From Alteromonas naphthalenivorans (GTDB lineage: Bacteria > Pseudomonadota > Gammaproteobacteria > Enterobacterales > Alteromonadaceae), in assembly GCF_000213655.1 (NCBI RefSeq), contig NC_015554.1, forward strand, positions 3,348,001 through 3,412,000: 64,000 bases of DNA. The letters run 5' to 3'. Every line of letters starts with the position of its first letter. Position 1 is the stretch's first letter. Positions 17,186-26,054 of the stretch are shown piece after piece. The translations under genes were made by a program, and so were the position numbers. The notes beneath the pieces were generated by a model, which worked only from the letters and a program-made list of their open reading frames with translations, did not search any database and had not been told where the DNA came from.

Positions 17186-19882
17186 TTAGAAGTCGTACTT
17201 CACGCTAGCGCTAATGCCTGTGCCGACTGATTCACGGCGTAACAGTAGCCCTTCCTGTTCAATTTCTTTATCCTCGTTAAGGATATTTTGAAACTTAACC
17301 TTAATCGTAGTATTGAAATCTGGATAGTAGGTGTAAACAAAATCTAAAGAATGGAAAGGGTTTTCAATACCATCTTCAAATCCGCGAACACCTGGCGCAA
17401 TAATACGTTCACCAAACGAGTTATACACCAATGAAGCCGAGTGCTCTCCATTGTCTGAATCCCAACCTAGTTGAAGGTTAGCAACCCACTCTGAATGGCC
17501 CACTAAACGACGCTGGTCATTAGTAATAGTCGCTGTAATAGTACCGCCATAAGCTTCACGAGCTTGCTGTGAGAACAAAGAGTCTTGATCACCGCTGCCA
17601 ATAGTCACTTCTGAATCCGATACAGTCATGTTACCGGATATAAAGAAGTTGCTCATTGAATCGCTGACGAAGCTAAGGTCGTGTAAAAACTCGACTTCAA
17701 GCCCGTACAACTCACCTTCTTCACCGTTAGCGGTAAGTAACTGAGGTACACCCTCACCACCATCGAACTGAACCATCTCGATAGGGTTTTCCATGTCTTT
17801 ATAGAATAATGCTACAGATACGTTATTCCCCTGAGACATATACCATTCCCAGCGAACGTCTATGTTCATTAGCTCTGTTTCTACCAAAGATGGTGAGCCA
17901 CGAACAAGGAATTCGGTAAGCGGATCGATAAAGAATGTGGTGCTGATATCACGTAAATCAGGACGAATTAACGTTTGGCTGATGTTGAAACGATACTGCA
18001 TTTCATCATTAGCAATATACGTCAACGCGAATGAAGGTAGGATGTCATCTTCGTTGTAAATACTATCAACAATTTCATCTGTCTCTGCTGCAAACTCATT
18101 CGAGTGTTCAACATAAGGGACTGAAATTTGCTGGAACTCTTCCCAACGTGCGCCACCACTTAGACGCCATTTCTTATCGATAAAGGCATCTACCATCAAG
18201 TAACCGGCAGTCAATTTACTTGCTGCAGAATACTTATCACCTTCACCGGTATTGTCTTGGAATAACGAGCTACCGGTTGAGCTTGCGTAGAAGTCTGGGT
18301 TATTAATATTTTCTTCTGAGAAAATATCATACAGACGGTTACCCACTTTAAACTCATCATTGATACCAAAATGACGAATAGCTAAATCGATATTAACGGC
18401 ATCACGAGTTTTCTCGTAATAGTCGAAACCCGCCTTAATTTCAATATCATACCCGTCTCCATAGAAGGGGGTAGAGACATTAAAACCATAAGTATCAGAT
18501 TCATCTTGAAGGCTTTGATATTGACGGTTTAAGTTAGTCCCTGAAGTATCATCAATACGTTCAAGCTCTAACGCACCTGCGTCGTCATAAAATAACTGGT
18601 AAGTGACTTCCATAATATCTGGCGCTTCACGTGAGGCACGACTTGTACCTGCATACCAATCAAAGAATACACCGTTAGCAATGTCAAGGAAGTTGTGGGT
18701 TCCTTTCAACTGTGACGATACCATTTCACGCTCTTCGAAAATGATATCCATACGGCTAAATTCTTCAACGCCTACCGTTGTTTCACTGTCGTCGAAGTAT
18801 TCGCCATCGCGCAGGCGGTCGCGCATGTCATGCAGCATCATATTAACAAGTTCAATTTTGTGGTTGCTATTTAACTCGTAGCCCACGTTGAACATGCCGC
18901 TCCAACGAACATTTTGCTCGGTAGAAATCATGTCACGATATTTAGTAAAGCGCGGATTATCTTGTCCGCCACCAATATCATTACCCAATTGCTCTTCGGT
19001 AATTGACCATTCATTACTGTAAGAAACCGTCGCGAGAAAACCCAATACACTGTCATCGTCAAACGTGTAACGATTACCTAAGGTTGCGCCAAAATTGAAG
19101 TCTGGGTCTGCAGACTTACTTTCAGGGCCAATATCCCAATTGAACGAATTTAGTATTTCTTGTGTTTGCGCTAACGTGCGTGAAGAATCACCTTCAAACC
19201 CATCTGAACCAGAAGCCGCTAGGTTCGATGCTATGATAGACGGTAAGGCACGTGTGCCATCATCTCGTCCAGTCCAATCGTCGCTGCCACCGTCGTAGAA
19301 AAAACCATCGTTACTGTTTTCTGAATTCCAACCTGCTCCACCAGACACACTGAAAACAAATTCAGTAGGGATAGATTTAGTGCGAATATTAACGTTACCG
19401 CCACCAAAATGACCAGGCATATTGGGCGAAAACGATTTTTGAACGTTCAAGCTTTCAATGATGCTTGAAGGGAATAAATCTAGCGGAACCACCGAACGCG
19501 TTGGATCAGGGCTAGGTACTGTCATACCATTTAACTGTGTACTTGAGTAACGTTCACCCAAACCACGAACGTAGATGAACTTGCCATCTACCAATGTCAA
19601 TCCAGTTACACGGCGAAGTGCCGCCGCAGCATCACCATCACCGGTACGTGCAATTTGATCTGCACCCATGATATCGGCAACAAACGCTTGGTTTTGACGT
19701 TCTTGCATTACCGCTGTTGCTGTCCCTTTTAATCGGGTTCCTGTAGCAACAACTTCTTCAATCACTTCATCTTCTGATTGTTGCGCCATTGCCGTGGTAG
19801 ACAATAAGCTTGAACCTAGAATAGTAGAAATGGCAAGCGTCAGACTACCTAACTTGAATATTGACGATTGATTATTTTTCAT
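17186..19882 (-). CDS. TonB-dependent outer-membrane receptor
   Basis: This is a 22-stranded barrel receptor of 898 residues with a signal peptide ending TTAMAQQ. The TonB-box-like EVIEEVVATGTR is followed by the plug (ARTGDGDAAAALRRVTGLTL, FIYVRGLGERYSSTQLNGM, then FGGGNVNIRTK) and the barrel, which ends in an aromatic-terminated strand (ASVKYDF). The start at 19882 was chosen because AGGAG lies just upstream; upstream in-frame codons would add 26 residues without signal-peptide character. The ligand is not readable. It lies downstream of the Pho-box lipoprotein gene and upstream of the tonB2 operon, which suggests a phosphorus-containing substrate. Confidence 0.93.
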   Translation of the reverse strand: MKNNQSSIFKLGSLTLAISTILGSSLLSTTAMAQQSEDEVIEEVVATGTRLKGTATAVMQERQNQAFVADIMGADQIARTGDGDAAAALRRVTGLTLVDGKFIYVRGLGERYSSTQLNGMTVPSPDPTRSVVPLDLFPSSIIESLNVQKSFSPNMPGHFGGGNVNIRTKSIPTEFVFSVSGGAGWNSENSNDGFFYDGGSDDWTGRDDGTRALPSIIASNLAASGSDGFEGDSSRTLAQTQEILNSFNWDIGPESKSADPDFNFGATLGNRYTFDDDSVLGFLATVSYSNEWSITEEQLGNDIGGGQDNPRFTKYRDMISTEQNVRWSGMFNVGYELNSNHKIELVNMMLHDMRDRLRDGEYFDDSETTVGVEEFSRMDIIFEEREMVSSQLKGTHNFLDIANGVFFDWYAGTSRASREAPDIMEVTYQLFYDDAGALELERIDDTSGTNLNRQYQSLQDESDTYGFNVSTPFYGDGYDIEIKAGFDYYEKTRDAVNIDLAIRHFGINDEFKVGNRLYDIFSEENINNPDFYASSTGSSLFQDNTGEGDKYSAASKLTAGYLMVDAFIDKKWRLSGGARWEEFQQISVPYVEHSNEFAAETDEIVDSIYNEDDILPSFALTYIANDEMQYRFNISQTLIRPDLRDISTTFFIDPLTEFLVRGSPSLVETELMNIDVRWEWYMSQGNNVSVALFYKDMENPIEMVQFDGGEGVPQLLTANGEEGELYGLEVEFLHDLSFVSDSMSNFFISGNMTVSDSEVTIGSGDQDSLFSQQAREAYGGTITATITNDQRRLVGHSEWVANLQLGWDSDNGEHSASLVYNSFGERIIAPGVRGFEDGIENPFHSLDFVYTYYPDFNTTIKVKFQNILNEDKEIEQEGLLLRRESVGTGISASVKYDF

Positions 19883-19929
19883 TATGGAAACTCCTATGGG
19901 ACTGTAGTTAGGAAGACCTTTCAACACAA

Positions 19930-19957
19930 AAGCTAAGGCGCACAAGCGCCTTAGCTT
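19930..19957 (-). terminator. Hairpin between the triple-repeat lipoprotein and receptor genes
   Basis: AAGCTAAGGCGC (19930-19941) pairs perfectly over 12 bp with 19946-19957 around a 4-nt loop, followed on the minus strand by TTTTG. It lies between the lipoprotein stop (19978) and the receptor start (19882). It may be a partial terminator that lowers receptor expression relative to the lipoprotein; the short U-run argues for leakiness. Confidence 0.75.
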
Positions 19958-19977
19958 CAATGAATGACGAAAGTAAA

Positions 19978-22900
19978 TTAGTCTTCAAGACCTACAGTTA
20001 CCCAGCCTAGCGTCCAGTTAGCTTCGCCATCGAATGCACCTTTATAATCTGTGCTATCGAAGAAGCTATCTAGCGTAGACGCATCAAAACCAGAACCAAG
20101 TAACGCTGAATCACTGCTTGGAACATAACCGGTTGCATCATCGAAACTTAGCGCGTCAATGTCTGCTACAACGGTGTTACCGTCTTGTGCTTCAAACCAT
20201 TCTTGGGTTGTTGCCGTACCAATTACGTCAGAACCAAATGCGCTGGTAGACTCACAAGCCACTGTAGAGTGAGTAACAGTAAGTGAAGCATCTGCTGCGT
20301 TTGCAATTGATTCATCACCGTTAACGCGTAGGCAGTTGCTGTAGTCAGCGCCGCCAGTTACTACTAAGTTCTTAATGGTTCCTGCGGTACCGTTGCGAAG
20401 ACGTACGCCGTTGGTATCTGTAGAACCAATAATGGTTACATTAGAAACAGTAGGCGTTGTTAGTGGTGTCCAAGTAGGGTTATCTTCGTTATTGTCAGCT
20501 TCAAATGCATTGTCGCCGCCATTAAGGCCCTGCTTGATAAGCACGTACTGTGCTTTACCCGTCCAACCGAAAGACCAATCTAGTGAGTCATCACCAATGG
20601 CAGTTAGAACTAGGTGACTAACGTTTACCGAGCCACCGAAGAACTCAACACCATCGTCTAAGTTTTCGTGCACTTGGATGAAGTCTACTTCTGTACCACT
20701 GCCAACACCTGCGAATGAGATACCGTTTAGTTCATCACCAGCAGCAAGTGCTTTACCTGCATGCTTAACAATAACGTAGCGGAAAGTACCAGAGCTATCT
20801 TCTGCATCAGCGCCGCCGTATAGACCAGCATCACCTTCAGCAGATACACCACATGATGCTAATTCCGCATCTGAGGTTGCGTCGTCGTCGCCTGTGTTAC
20901 ACAAGTTAGTAGGTGCATTACCTAAGATAACTAGGCCACCCCATTGACCGATAGTCGTTTCGCCACCTGTAATATCTTCAGATGAGGTGAAAGTGATAGG
21001 CAATGTTGCAGTACCAGACGCTTCCATTTTCGAACCGCGGCGTACTACTAAGAAATCGTCGCCATCTTCACCAAATACGGTAGTACCGCGTTGGATATAA
21101 AGCGTAGCGCTATCAGCGTTATCGTTACCTACAGCAGTGCGGCCTTTAATCAACCAATGAGCATCGTTGGTTAAAGAAACGTCTGCGGTAAAGATAGTAT
21201 CAGCGGCTAGCTGATACACTGGCTTGTCAGTAATCGCGGCAAAGCTGCCTGAAACGTCAGTGGCCAAACCTTGCTCAAATGCGTTAGTCACATCAGAAGG
21301 AATTGAATCGTTAACAGCAACAGTCCAACCATCCATCCAGTTGTTTTCACCGTCGAACGCACCGATGTAGTCAGTTGATGTGAAGAAATCACTGTCAGCA
21401 GACATATCAACGCCAGCGCCAAGCAAAGGAGAACCAGAGCGAGGTGTGAAGCCATCAGTAGAAAGCATCAATGCGTCAGCCGTTTGTACACTGTTCCCAG
21501 TTTGGCCGGAAAACCATGCTTGTGTTGAACCACCGCTGATTTCATCAGAACCGAAGTTGTCATCTGTCTCACAGGCAACTATTGAGTTTTCCACTGAAAG
21601 CGCACCAGACTCTGCATTCGCGATAGATTCAGCGCCATTAACACGTAGGCAGTTTGAATAGCCTTCACCCGCAGTAACGACTAAGTTACGTACTGCACCA
21701 GCGGTACCGTTACGTAAACGCACACCGTTTGTGCCATCTGCACCAACGATAGTTACGTTCGAGATAGTTGGGCTAGTAAGCGGCAACCATGCAGGGTTAT
21801 CTTCGTTGTTATCCGCTTCAATAGCGTTATCACCACCTGCAGCCGATTGCTGGATATAAACGTTTTGTGCGTTACCAGTCCAACCAAATGACCAATCAAG
21901 TGAGTCATCGCCGATATCAGTCAACACAATGTTACGAACGCTTACTGTTCCACCGAAGAATTCAACACCGTCATCTAGGTTTTGGTGAACTTGGATAAAT
22001 TCAACTTCAGTACCAGAGCCGATACCCGCAAATGAGATACCGTTGAGTTCGTCACCTGCCGCTAATGCGCGACCTGCATGCTTAACAACGATATAGCGAA
22101 GTGTACCTGAATTATCTTCAGCATCTGCACCACCGTAAAGGCCTGCGTCACCTTCCGCTGCTACACCACATGCCGCTAACTCAGCATCTGAAGTATCTGA
22201 GTCATCACCCGTGTTACATAGGTTTGTAGGTGCGTTACCAAGTAAAACTAGACCGCCCCATTGGCCGATTGACGTTTCTTGACCCGTTAAGTCTTGAACC
22301 GACGTAAAAGTGATTGGTGCGTTAGCCGTACCTTCAGCTTGAATCTGAGAGCCACGACGCACTACTAAAAAGTCATCGCCTTCTTCACCGAAAACGGTTG
22401 TGCCTTGTTCAATGTAAAGTACCGCGTTGTCTGCGTTATCGTTACCAACAGCTAAACGACCTTTAATTAACCAGTAAGCATCGTTAGTTAACGTTACATC
22501 ATTGGTTAGTGTTGTATCTTCAGCAAGTTCATAAACTGGCTTGTCTGTTAATTCAGGGAAGTTAGCTGAAACATCTGTCGCAAGACCTTGCTCGAAAGCA
22601 GTCTGAATATCAATTGGGAATCCACCGTTTACACCAACCGTCCAACCGGTCGTCCAATCTTCTCCCGCTGGGTCAAATGCGCCGATGTAATTTCCACTGT
22701 TAGCTAAAGGCGATGCAGAAGTTGGGAAATAACCGTTATCTTCAAATAAAAGTTCAGAAGGCGTTAATACGCTATTACCTGTTTGACCTTCAAACCAAGC
22801 TTGCGTAGATTCGCCACCAATATCATCAGAACCAAAGTTGTTTGCTGGTGTTTCACACGCAACAACAGAGTTAGTTATCGCTAGCTCGCCAGACTCTGCA

Positions 22901-24051
22901 TTCGCAATAGACTCGTCGCCATTTACGCGCAGACAGTTAGCCGCTAATGTAGAGCCGGTAACGACTACATTAGATAGCACCCCTGCTGTACCGTTACGTA
23001 AACGTACGCCGTTAGTACCGTCGGCACTTACAATGGTTACGTTAGAAACAGTTGGCTTGGTAAGTGGTAACCATGAAGGATTATCTTCATTGTTATCCGC
23101 TTCAATAGCGTTGTCGCCACCGTCTGCAGATTGCTGAATGTAAACGTTAGTTGCACTACCCGTCCAGCCGAAAGACCAATCGAGTGAATCATCACCAATG
23201 TCAGTAAGTACAACATTACTTACACTAACCGTACCACCGAAAAATTCGATTCCGTCATCAAGGTTTTGATGAACTTGAATGTGATTAACTGTTGTTTCAG
23301 AACCGATACCCGCAAATGAAATACCGTTTAGTTCATCACCAGAAGCCAATGCTTTACCAGCATGCTTTACAACAACGTATTCAAGCGTACCTGAGTTATC
23401 TTCCGCGTTGTTGCCGCCATATAGGCCTGCATCACCTTCCGCTGAAACACCACAAGAAGCCAATTCATCGTCAGAAGTTTGGTCATCGTCACCTGTGTTA
23501 CAAAGATTAGTTGGGGCATTACCTAGTAATACCACACCACCCCATTGGCCAATTGATGTCTCTTCACCAGTGACGTCTTGGATAGACGTCATTATGATTG
23601 GCGCTGAAGATGAACCAGACGCTTCGATTTGTGAGCCACGGCGTACGACTAAAAAGTCATCACCGTCTTCACCGATAACGGTTGTACCTTCTTCAATCGT
23701 CAGTACTGTTGAATCAGCATTGTCGTTACCTACTGCCGTACGACCTTTGATGATCCAGTGAGCATCATTTGTTAACGTCATGTCTTGGGTTAACACTAAA
23801 TCGTCGTTTAAGCGATAGACAGGCTTATCGGTAATTGTAGAGAATTCGCTTGAGGCGTCAGTCGCCAAGCCTAATGAAAATGGCGTATCAACATCAGGGG
23901 TCGTTGGCGTAGTTGGGGTCGTTGGCGTGGTTGGAGTCGTTGGCGTTACAACAACTTCGTCACCTTCGTTAATATTTATATCGCCACCGCAACCTGCAAG
24001 AACAAGTGCTGTGGTAATAGCACTGATCTTAAAAACATTACGAATTTCCAT
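19978..24051 (-). CDS. Large secreted lipoprotein of three tandem beta-helix-like repeats
   Basis: The protein has 1357 residues. The signal sequence ends in the lipobox LVLAGC (Cys21), followed by a TPT-rich linker (36-52) and three homologous units at about 61-488, 489-927 and 928-1357. Each opens with GLATD, then LTNDAHW/YWLIKGR and GNDNAD. Each carries DDFLVVRRGS, a GQWGG stretch leading into LGNAPTNLCNTGDD, VHxNLDDGxEFFGG, GDDSLDWSFGWTG, EADNNEDNP and NGVRLRNGTAG. The WGG/LGNAP signature and short strand-turn periodicity suggest a right-handed parallel beta-helix. Two Cys pairs per unit recur. It is surface or periplasmic, very acidic and Asp/Asn-rich, perhaps Ca-binding. No enzyme function is assigned. 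A Pho box lies 61 bp upstream, and the TonB-dependent receptor gene follows. GGAG precedes the ATG. Confidence 0.88.
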   Translation of the reverse strand: MEIRNVFKISAITTALVLAGCGGDININEGDEVVVTPTTPTTPTTPTTPTTPDVDTPFSLGLATDASSEFSTITDKPVYRLNDDLVLTQDMTLTNDAHWIIKGRTAVGNDNADSTVLTIEEGTTVIGEDGDDFLVVRRGSQIEASGSSSAPIIMTSIQDVTGEETSIGQWGGVVLLGNAPTNLCNTGDDDQTSDDELASCGVSAEGDAGLYGGNNAEDNSGTLEYVVVKHAGKALASGDELNGISFAGIGSETTVNHIQVHQNLDDGIEFFGGTVSVSNVVLTDIGDDSLDWSFGWTGSATNVYIQQSADGGDNAIEADNNEDNPSWLPLTKPTVSNVTIVSADGTNGVRLRNGTAGVLSNVVVTGSTLAANCLRVNGDESIANAESGELAITNSVVACETPANNFGSDDIGGESTQAWFEGQTGNSVLTPSELLFEDNGYFPTSASPLANSGNYIGAFDPAGEDWTTGWTVGVNGGFPIDIQTAFEQGLATDVSANFPELTDKPVYELAEDTTLTNDVTLTNDAYWLIKGRLAVGNDNADNAVLYIEQGTTVFGEEGDDFLVVRRGSQIQAEGTANAPITFTSVQDLTGQETSIGQWGGLVLLGNAPTNLCNTGDDSDTSDAELAACGVAAEGDAGLYGGADAEDNSGTLRYIVVKHAGRALAAGDELNGISFAGIGSGTEVEFIQVHQNLDDGVEFFGGTVSVRNIVLTDIGDDSLDWSFGWTGNAQNVYIQQSAAGGDNAIEADNNEDNPAWLPLTSPTISNVTIVGADGTNGVRLRNGTAGAVRNLVVTAGEGYSNCLRVNGAESIANAESGALSVENSIVACETDDNFGSDEISGGSTQAWFSGQTGNSVQTADALMLSTDGFTPRSGSPLLGAGVDMSADSDFFTSTDYIGAFDGENNWMDGWTVAVNDSIPSDVTNAFEQGLATDVSGSFAAITDKPVYQLAADTIFTADVSLTNDAHWLIKGRTAVGNDNADSATLYIQRGTTVFGEDGDDFLVVRRGSKMEASGTATLPITFTSSEDITGGETTIGQWGGLVILGNAPTNLCNTGDDDATSDAELASCGVSAEGDAGLYGGADAEDSSGTFRYVIVKHAGKALAAGDELNGISFAGVGSGTEVDFIQVHENLDDGVEFFGGSVNVSHLVLTAIGDDSLDWSFGWTGKAQYVLIKQGLNGGDNAFEADNNEDNPTWTPLTTPTVSNVTIIGSTDTNGVRLRNGTAGTIKNLVVTGGADYSNCLRVNGDESIANAADASLTVTHSTVACESTSAFGSDVIGTATTQEWFEAQDGNTVVADIDALSFDDATGYVPSSDSALLGSGFDASTLDSFFDSTDYKGAFDGEANWTLGWVTVGLED
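19981..23871 (-). repeat. Three tandem ~1.3-kb coding repeats inside the lipoprotein gene
   Basis: On the minus strand the units run 23871-22588, 22587-21271 and 21270-19981, about 428, 439 and 430 codons. They share long near-identical protein blocks and many identical short DNA words but have clearly diverged at synonymous sites, so the triplication is not recent. Unequal recombination between units could still change copy number. Confidence 0.85.
23896..23946 (-). repeat. Short tandem repeat encoding the TPT linker
   Basis: The 51 bp encode (T-P-T) units at residues 36-52 as near-repeats of a 9-bp word (GTTGGCGTA and variants on the plus strand). It is a likely slippage spot; linker length may vary among strains without changing the frame. 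Confidence 0.7.
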
Positions 24052-24111
24052 TAAATTCTCCAGTTAGATCTTAGTTTGAATTTCAAAGTCCGGTAGAGGT
24101 TAAATGAGAAG

Positions 24112-24130
24112 GGTGACATTTTTGTTACAA
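24112..24130 (-). promoter_or_regulatory. Pho box upstream of the triple-repeat lipoprotein gene
   Basis: On the minus strand the site reads TTGTAACAAAAATGTCACC, 15 of 19 matches to the E. coli Pho-box consensus. The half-sites TGTAACA and TGTCACC are 11 bp apart, the correct period. It ends 61 bp before the ATG; the -10 downstream is weak (CATTTA or TTAACC). Confidence 0.65.
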
Positions 24131-24257
24131 ATGTGGATTCACACTGAAATTTTTGGAACTTTTATAAAATCAGTTAACACCTTAAATTTTGTCTTGTTTT
24201 TTATATTGTTAGTGAGAGATTGAAGGGGCGAACCGGGTGGTTATATTGACAAAGGGA

Positions 24258-25067
24258 CTAATTTTTATCTCGAAACCACTTAGTTATGACGTTTTTATTA
24301 CCAGCCGTTACAGGCTCAGCATAATGAAGCGTATTGAAGTTAGGCTCCCCTGTGTTCGTCAGATTATTCCATAGGAGTGCTGTGCCTCGATGGGGTTTTA
24401 CCGATACACCCATTTTTGTAAAATGAGTATGGCCTCCTTCCATGCCATCATCTAAGTAAACCATGCAAGTCCATGTTCGTTGACCTCGCCGCTTTGCGTG
24501 TTCTAAATATTGCGGCGTACCTGGGGGAAAGAAATCAAAATGCGGTTTAAAGTATTGACCCTGCTCATAATGCTGAGCTTGTATAACTTCTTTTTCTCCT
24601 ATGCCCAAGCCTAAAAAATTGACGATGCGGCTATCTATTGAGGTAACTAGTGCGCTGTCCATAAAGGCGAGTTCGCAAGTTGACGATGTTCTGATCCCTT
24701 TTGCAGAGGGCGCCCCTGTCAGTTTTGAGGGCGAAAGCTTGCTAGAAGAAAGGTCGATTACAGCATGGCACTCTTCTGCCGATAAAAAGTCATCTACACG
24801 ATAAAGCTGAACTTCCTTTTCATCGCACAAACAGGTCACATTATTAATTGAAGGCTGATGTAAAAATGCGGGCGTTGCGAGCTTGCGATAAAACTCTACA
24901 TCTCGGTCGAAAACATAGTTTGAAGGTAAATTACGGCCTAAAAGCCGACGAACTGTATCTGCATCAAACCCATTTAGCGTTAACTGCTCTGTAATCACGG
25001 GAAGTGCTGTGCCTGCGAGAAGGTTTTTAACTACCCAATTTTTCCAGCGTGATGAAACATGCTCCAC
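24258..25067 (-). CDS. 2OG-Fe(II) oxygenase, prolyl 4-hydroxylase-like
   Basis: Fe(II)/2-oxoglutarate-dependent dioxygenase, 269 residues. The C-terminal catalytic fold shows the iron triad His176-x-Asp178 (KPHFDFFPPG) and His248, and the 2OG-binding Lys258 (NVITKWFR). The N-terminal 80 residues look like a small helical domain. No signal peptide, so it is cytoplasmic. The target is unknown; bacterial members hydroxylate proline in proteins such as EF-Tu or in peptides. It follows pstS by 24 nt, so it belongs to the phoB-phoR-pstS transcript. Confidence 0.88.
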   Translation of the reverse strand: MEHVSSRWKNWVVKNLLAGTALPVITEQLTLNGFDADTVRRLLGRNLPSNYVFDRDVEFYRKLATPAFLHQPSINNVTCLCDEKEVQLYRVDDFLSAEECHAVIDLSSSKLSPSKLTGAPSAKGIRTSSTCELAFMDSALVTSIDSRIVNFLGLGIGEKEVIQAQHYEQGQYFKPHFDFFPPGTPQYLEHAKRRGQRTWTCMVYLDDGMEGGHTHFTKMGVSVKPHRGTALLWNNLTNTGEPNFNTLHYAEPVTAGNKNVITKWFRDKN

Positions 25068-25091
25068 GGTTATTCACCTGTTTGATACAAA

Positions 25092-26054
25092 TTAATCGAC
25101 CAACCTACGCTGCCTTAAGAGCATATCTTCCCTAATTGGAAAGTACCCATCACGCGCGACTTGTTCTTGCCCTTGTTCAGATAGAATATAACGCAAAAAC
25201 TCTCTTTCAAGGGTAGGCAGTGGCTCACCAGGTTTTTTGTTTATCACCAAATACAAGAAGCGCGAGAACGGATAAGACTCACTACGAACGTTATCTATGG
25301 TAAGTGGCACTAACGAATCTTTCGTTTCACCTAACGGCAGCGCCCGCACCCCTGCGGTTTTGTAACCATAGGCCGCATAACCCATAGCGCCTTTACCTGA
25401 GGCGACAGACAGCACTACTGAAGCCGACCCAGGCTGCTCGTTTACCGTATTTCTAAAATCACCGTCACACATGGCTATGATTTTAAATAATCCATAGGTT
25501 CCTGATACCGAGTTTCGCCCGTACAAGCGAATTGGGGCGCGATATCCGTTGGCATCAATGCCTAACTCTGACCATTTATTGATTGGTCCATCCCCACCGC
25601 AAAATTGTGTTTGAGAAAAGATAGAATCGACTTGGTTCAGGGTAAGGCCTTGTAGCGGGTTTCTGCGTTCCACAAAAATAGCGATAGCATCCATCGCAAC
25701 CTTAAGGACTAAAGGCGGGTAACCGTGCTTGCGGGTAAAATCGCGAATTTCACTAGGCTTTAATTCTCGGCTCATGGGGCCGATAGTGGCTGTACCTTCA
25801 ATAAGCGCAGGGGGCGCAGTAGAAGACCCCGAGGCTTGAATTTGGAAACCCACCTGCGGATAGAGGGCTTTGAACTCTTGCGACCAAAAGGTCATTAAAT
25901 TCGCGAGTGTGTCTGAACCTACCGAGGTGATCTTTCCTGCCACCCCAGGTTGGCGTTCATACTCTAGCTCATGGGTAGTTTCAGCCCCCAACGAGCCTGA
26001 TACAAGAAGCAAAACGGCCACATTGCACGAGGCGATGAATTGCTTTATTCGCAT
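25092..26054 (-). CDS. pstS: PstS-family phosphate-binding protein
   Basis: Periplasmic high-affinity phosphate-binding protein, 320 residues. It has a signal peptide (NVAVLLLVSGSLGAET) and the phosphate-binding segments VGSDTLANLM, QASGSSTAPPALIEG, GPMSREL and RNSVSGTYGLF. The start abuts the phoR stop with no gap, so it is translated from the phoBR message. No pstC, pstA, pstB or phoU is in the window, so this copy either serves a transporter elsewhere or acts as a sensor or scavenger partner for PhoR. Confidence 0.92.
   Translation of the reverse strand: MRIKQFIASCNVAVLLLVSGSLGAETTHELEYERQPGVAGKITSVGSDTLANLMTFWSQEFKALYPQVGFQIQASGSSTAPPALIEGTATIGPMSRELKPSEIRDFTRKHGYPPLVLKVAMDAIAIFVERRNPLQGLTLNQVDSIFSQTQFCGGDGPINKWSELGIDANGYRAPIRLYGRNSVSGTYGLFKIIAMCDGDFRNTVNEQPGSASVVLSVASGKGAMGYAAYGYKTAGVRALPLGETKDSLVPLTIDNVRSESYPFSRFLYLVINKKPGEPLPTLEREFLRYILSEQGQEQVARDGYFPIREDMLLRQRRLVD

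Noticed and set aside
19883..19960. Upstream start extending the TonB-dependent receptor by 26 residues
   Set aside because: The added residues spoil the signal peptide and overlap the hairpin; AGGAG fits the start at 19882.
20375..23761. Open frames of 72-117 codons on the plus strand opposite the triple-repeat lipoprotein gene
   Set aside because: They recur at equivalent places in the three repeats and mirror its codon pattern; they have no ribosome sites or recognisable domains.
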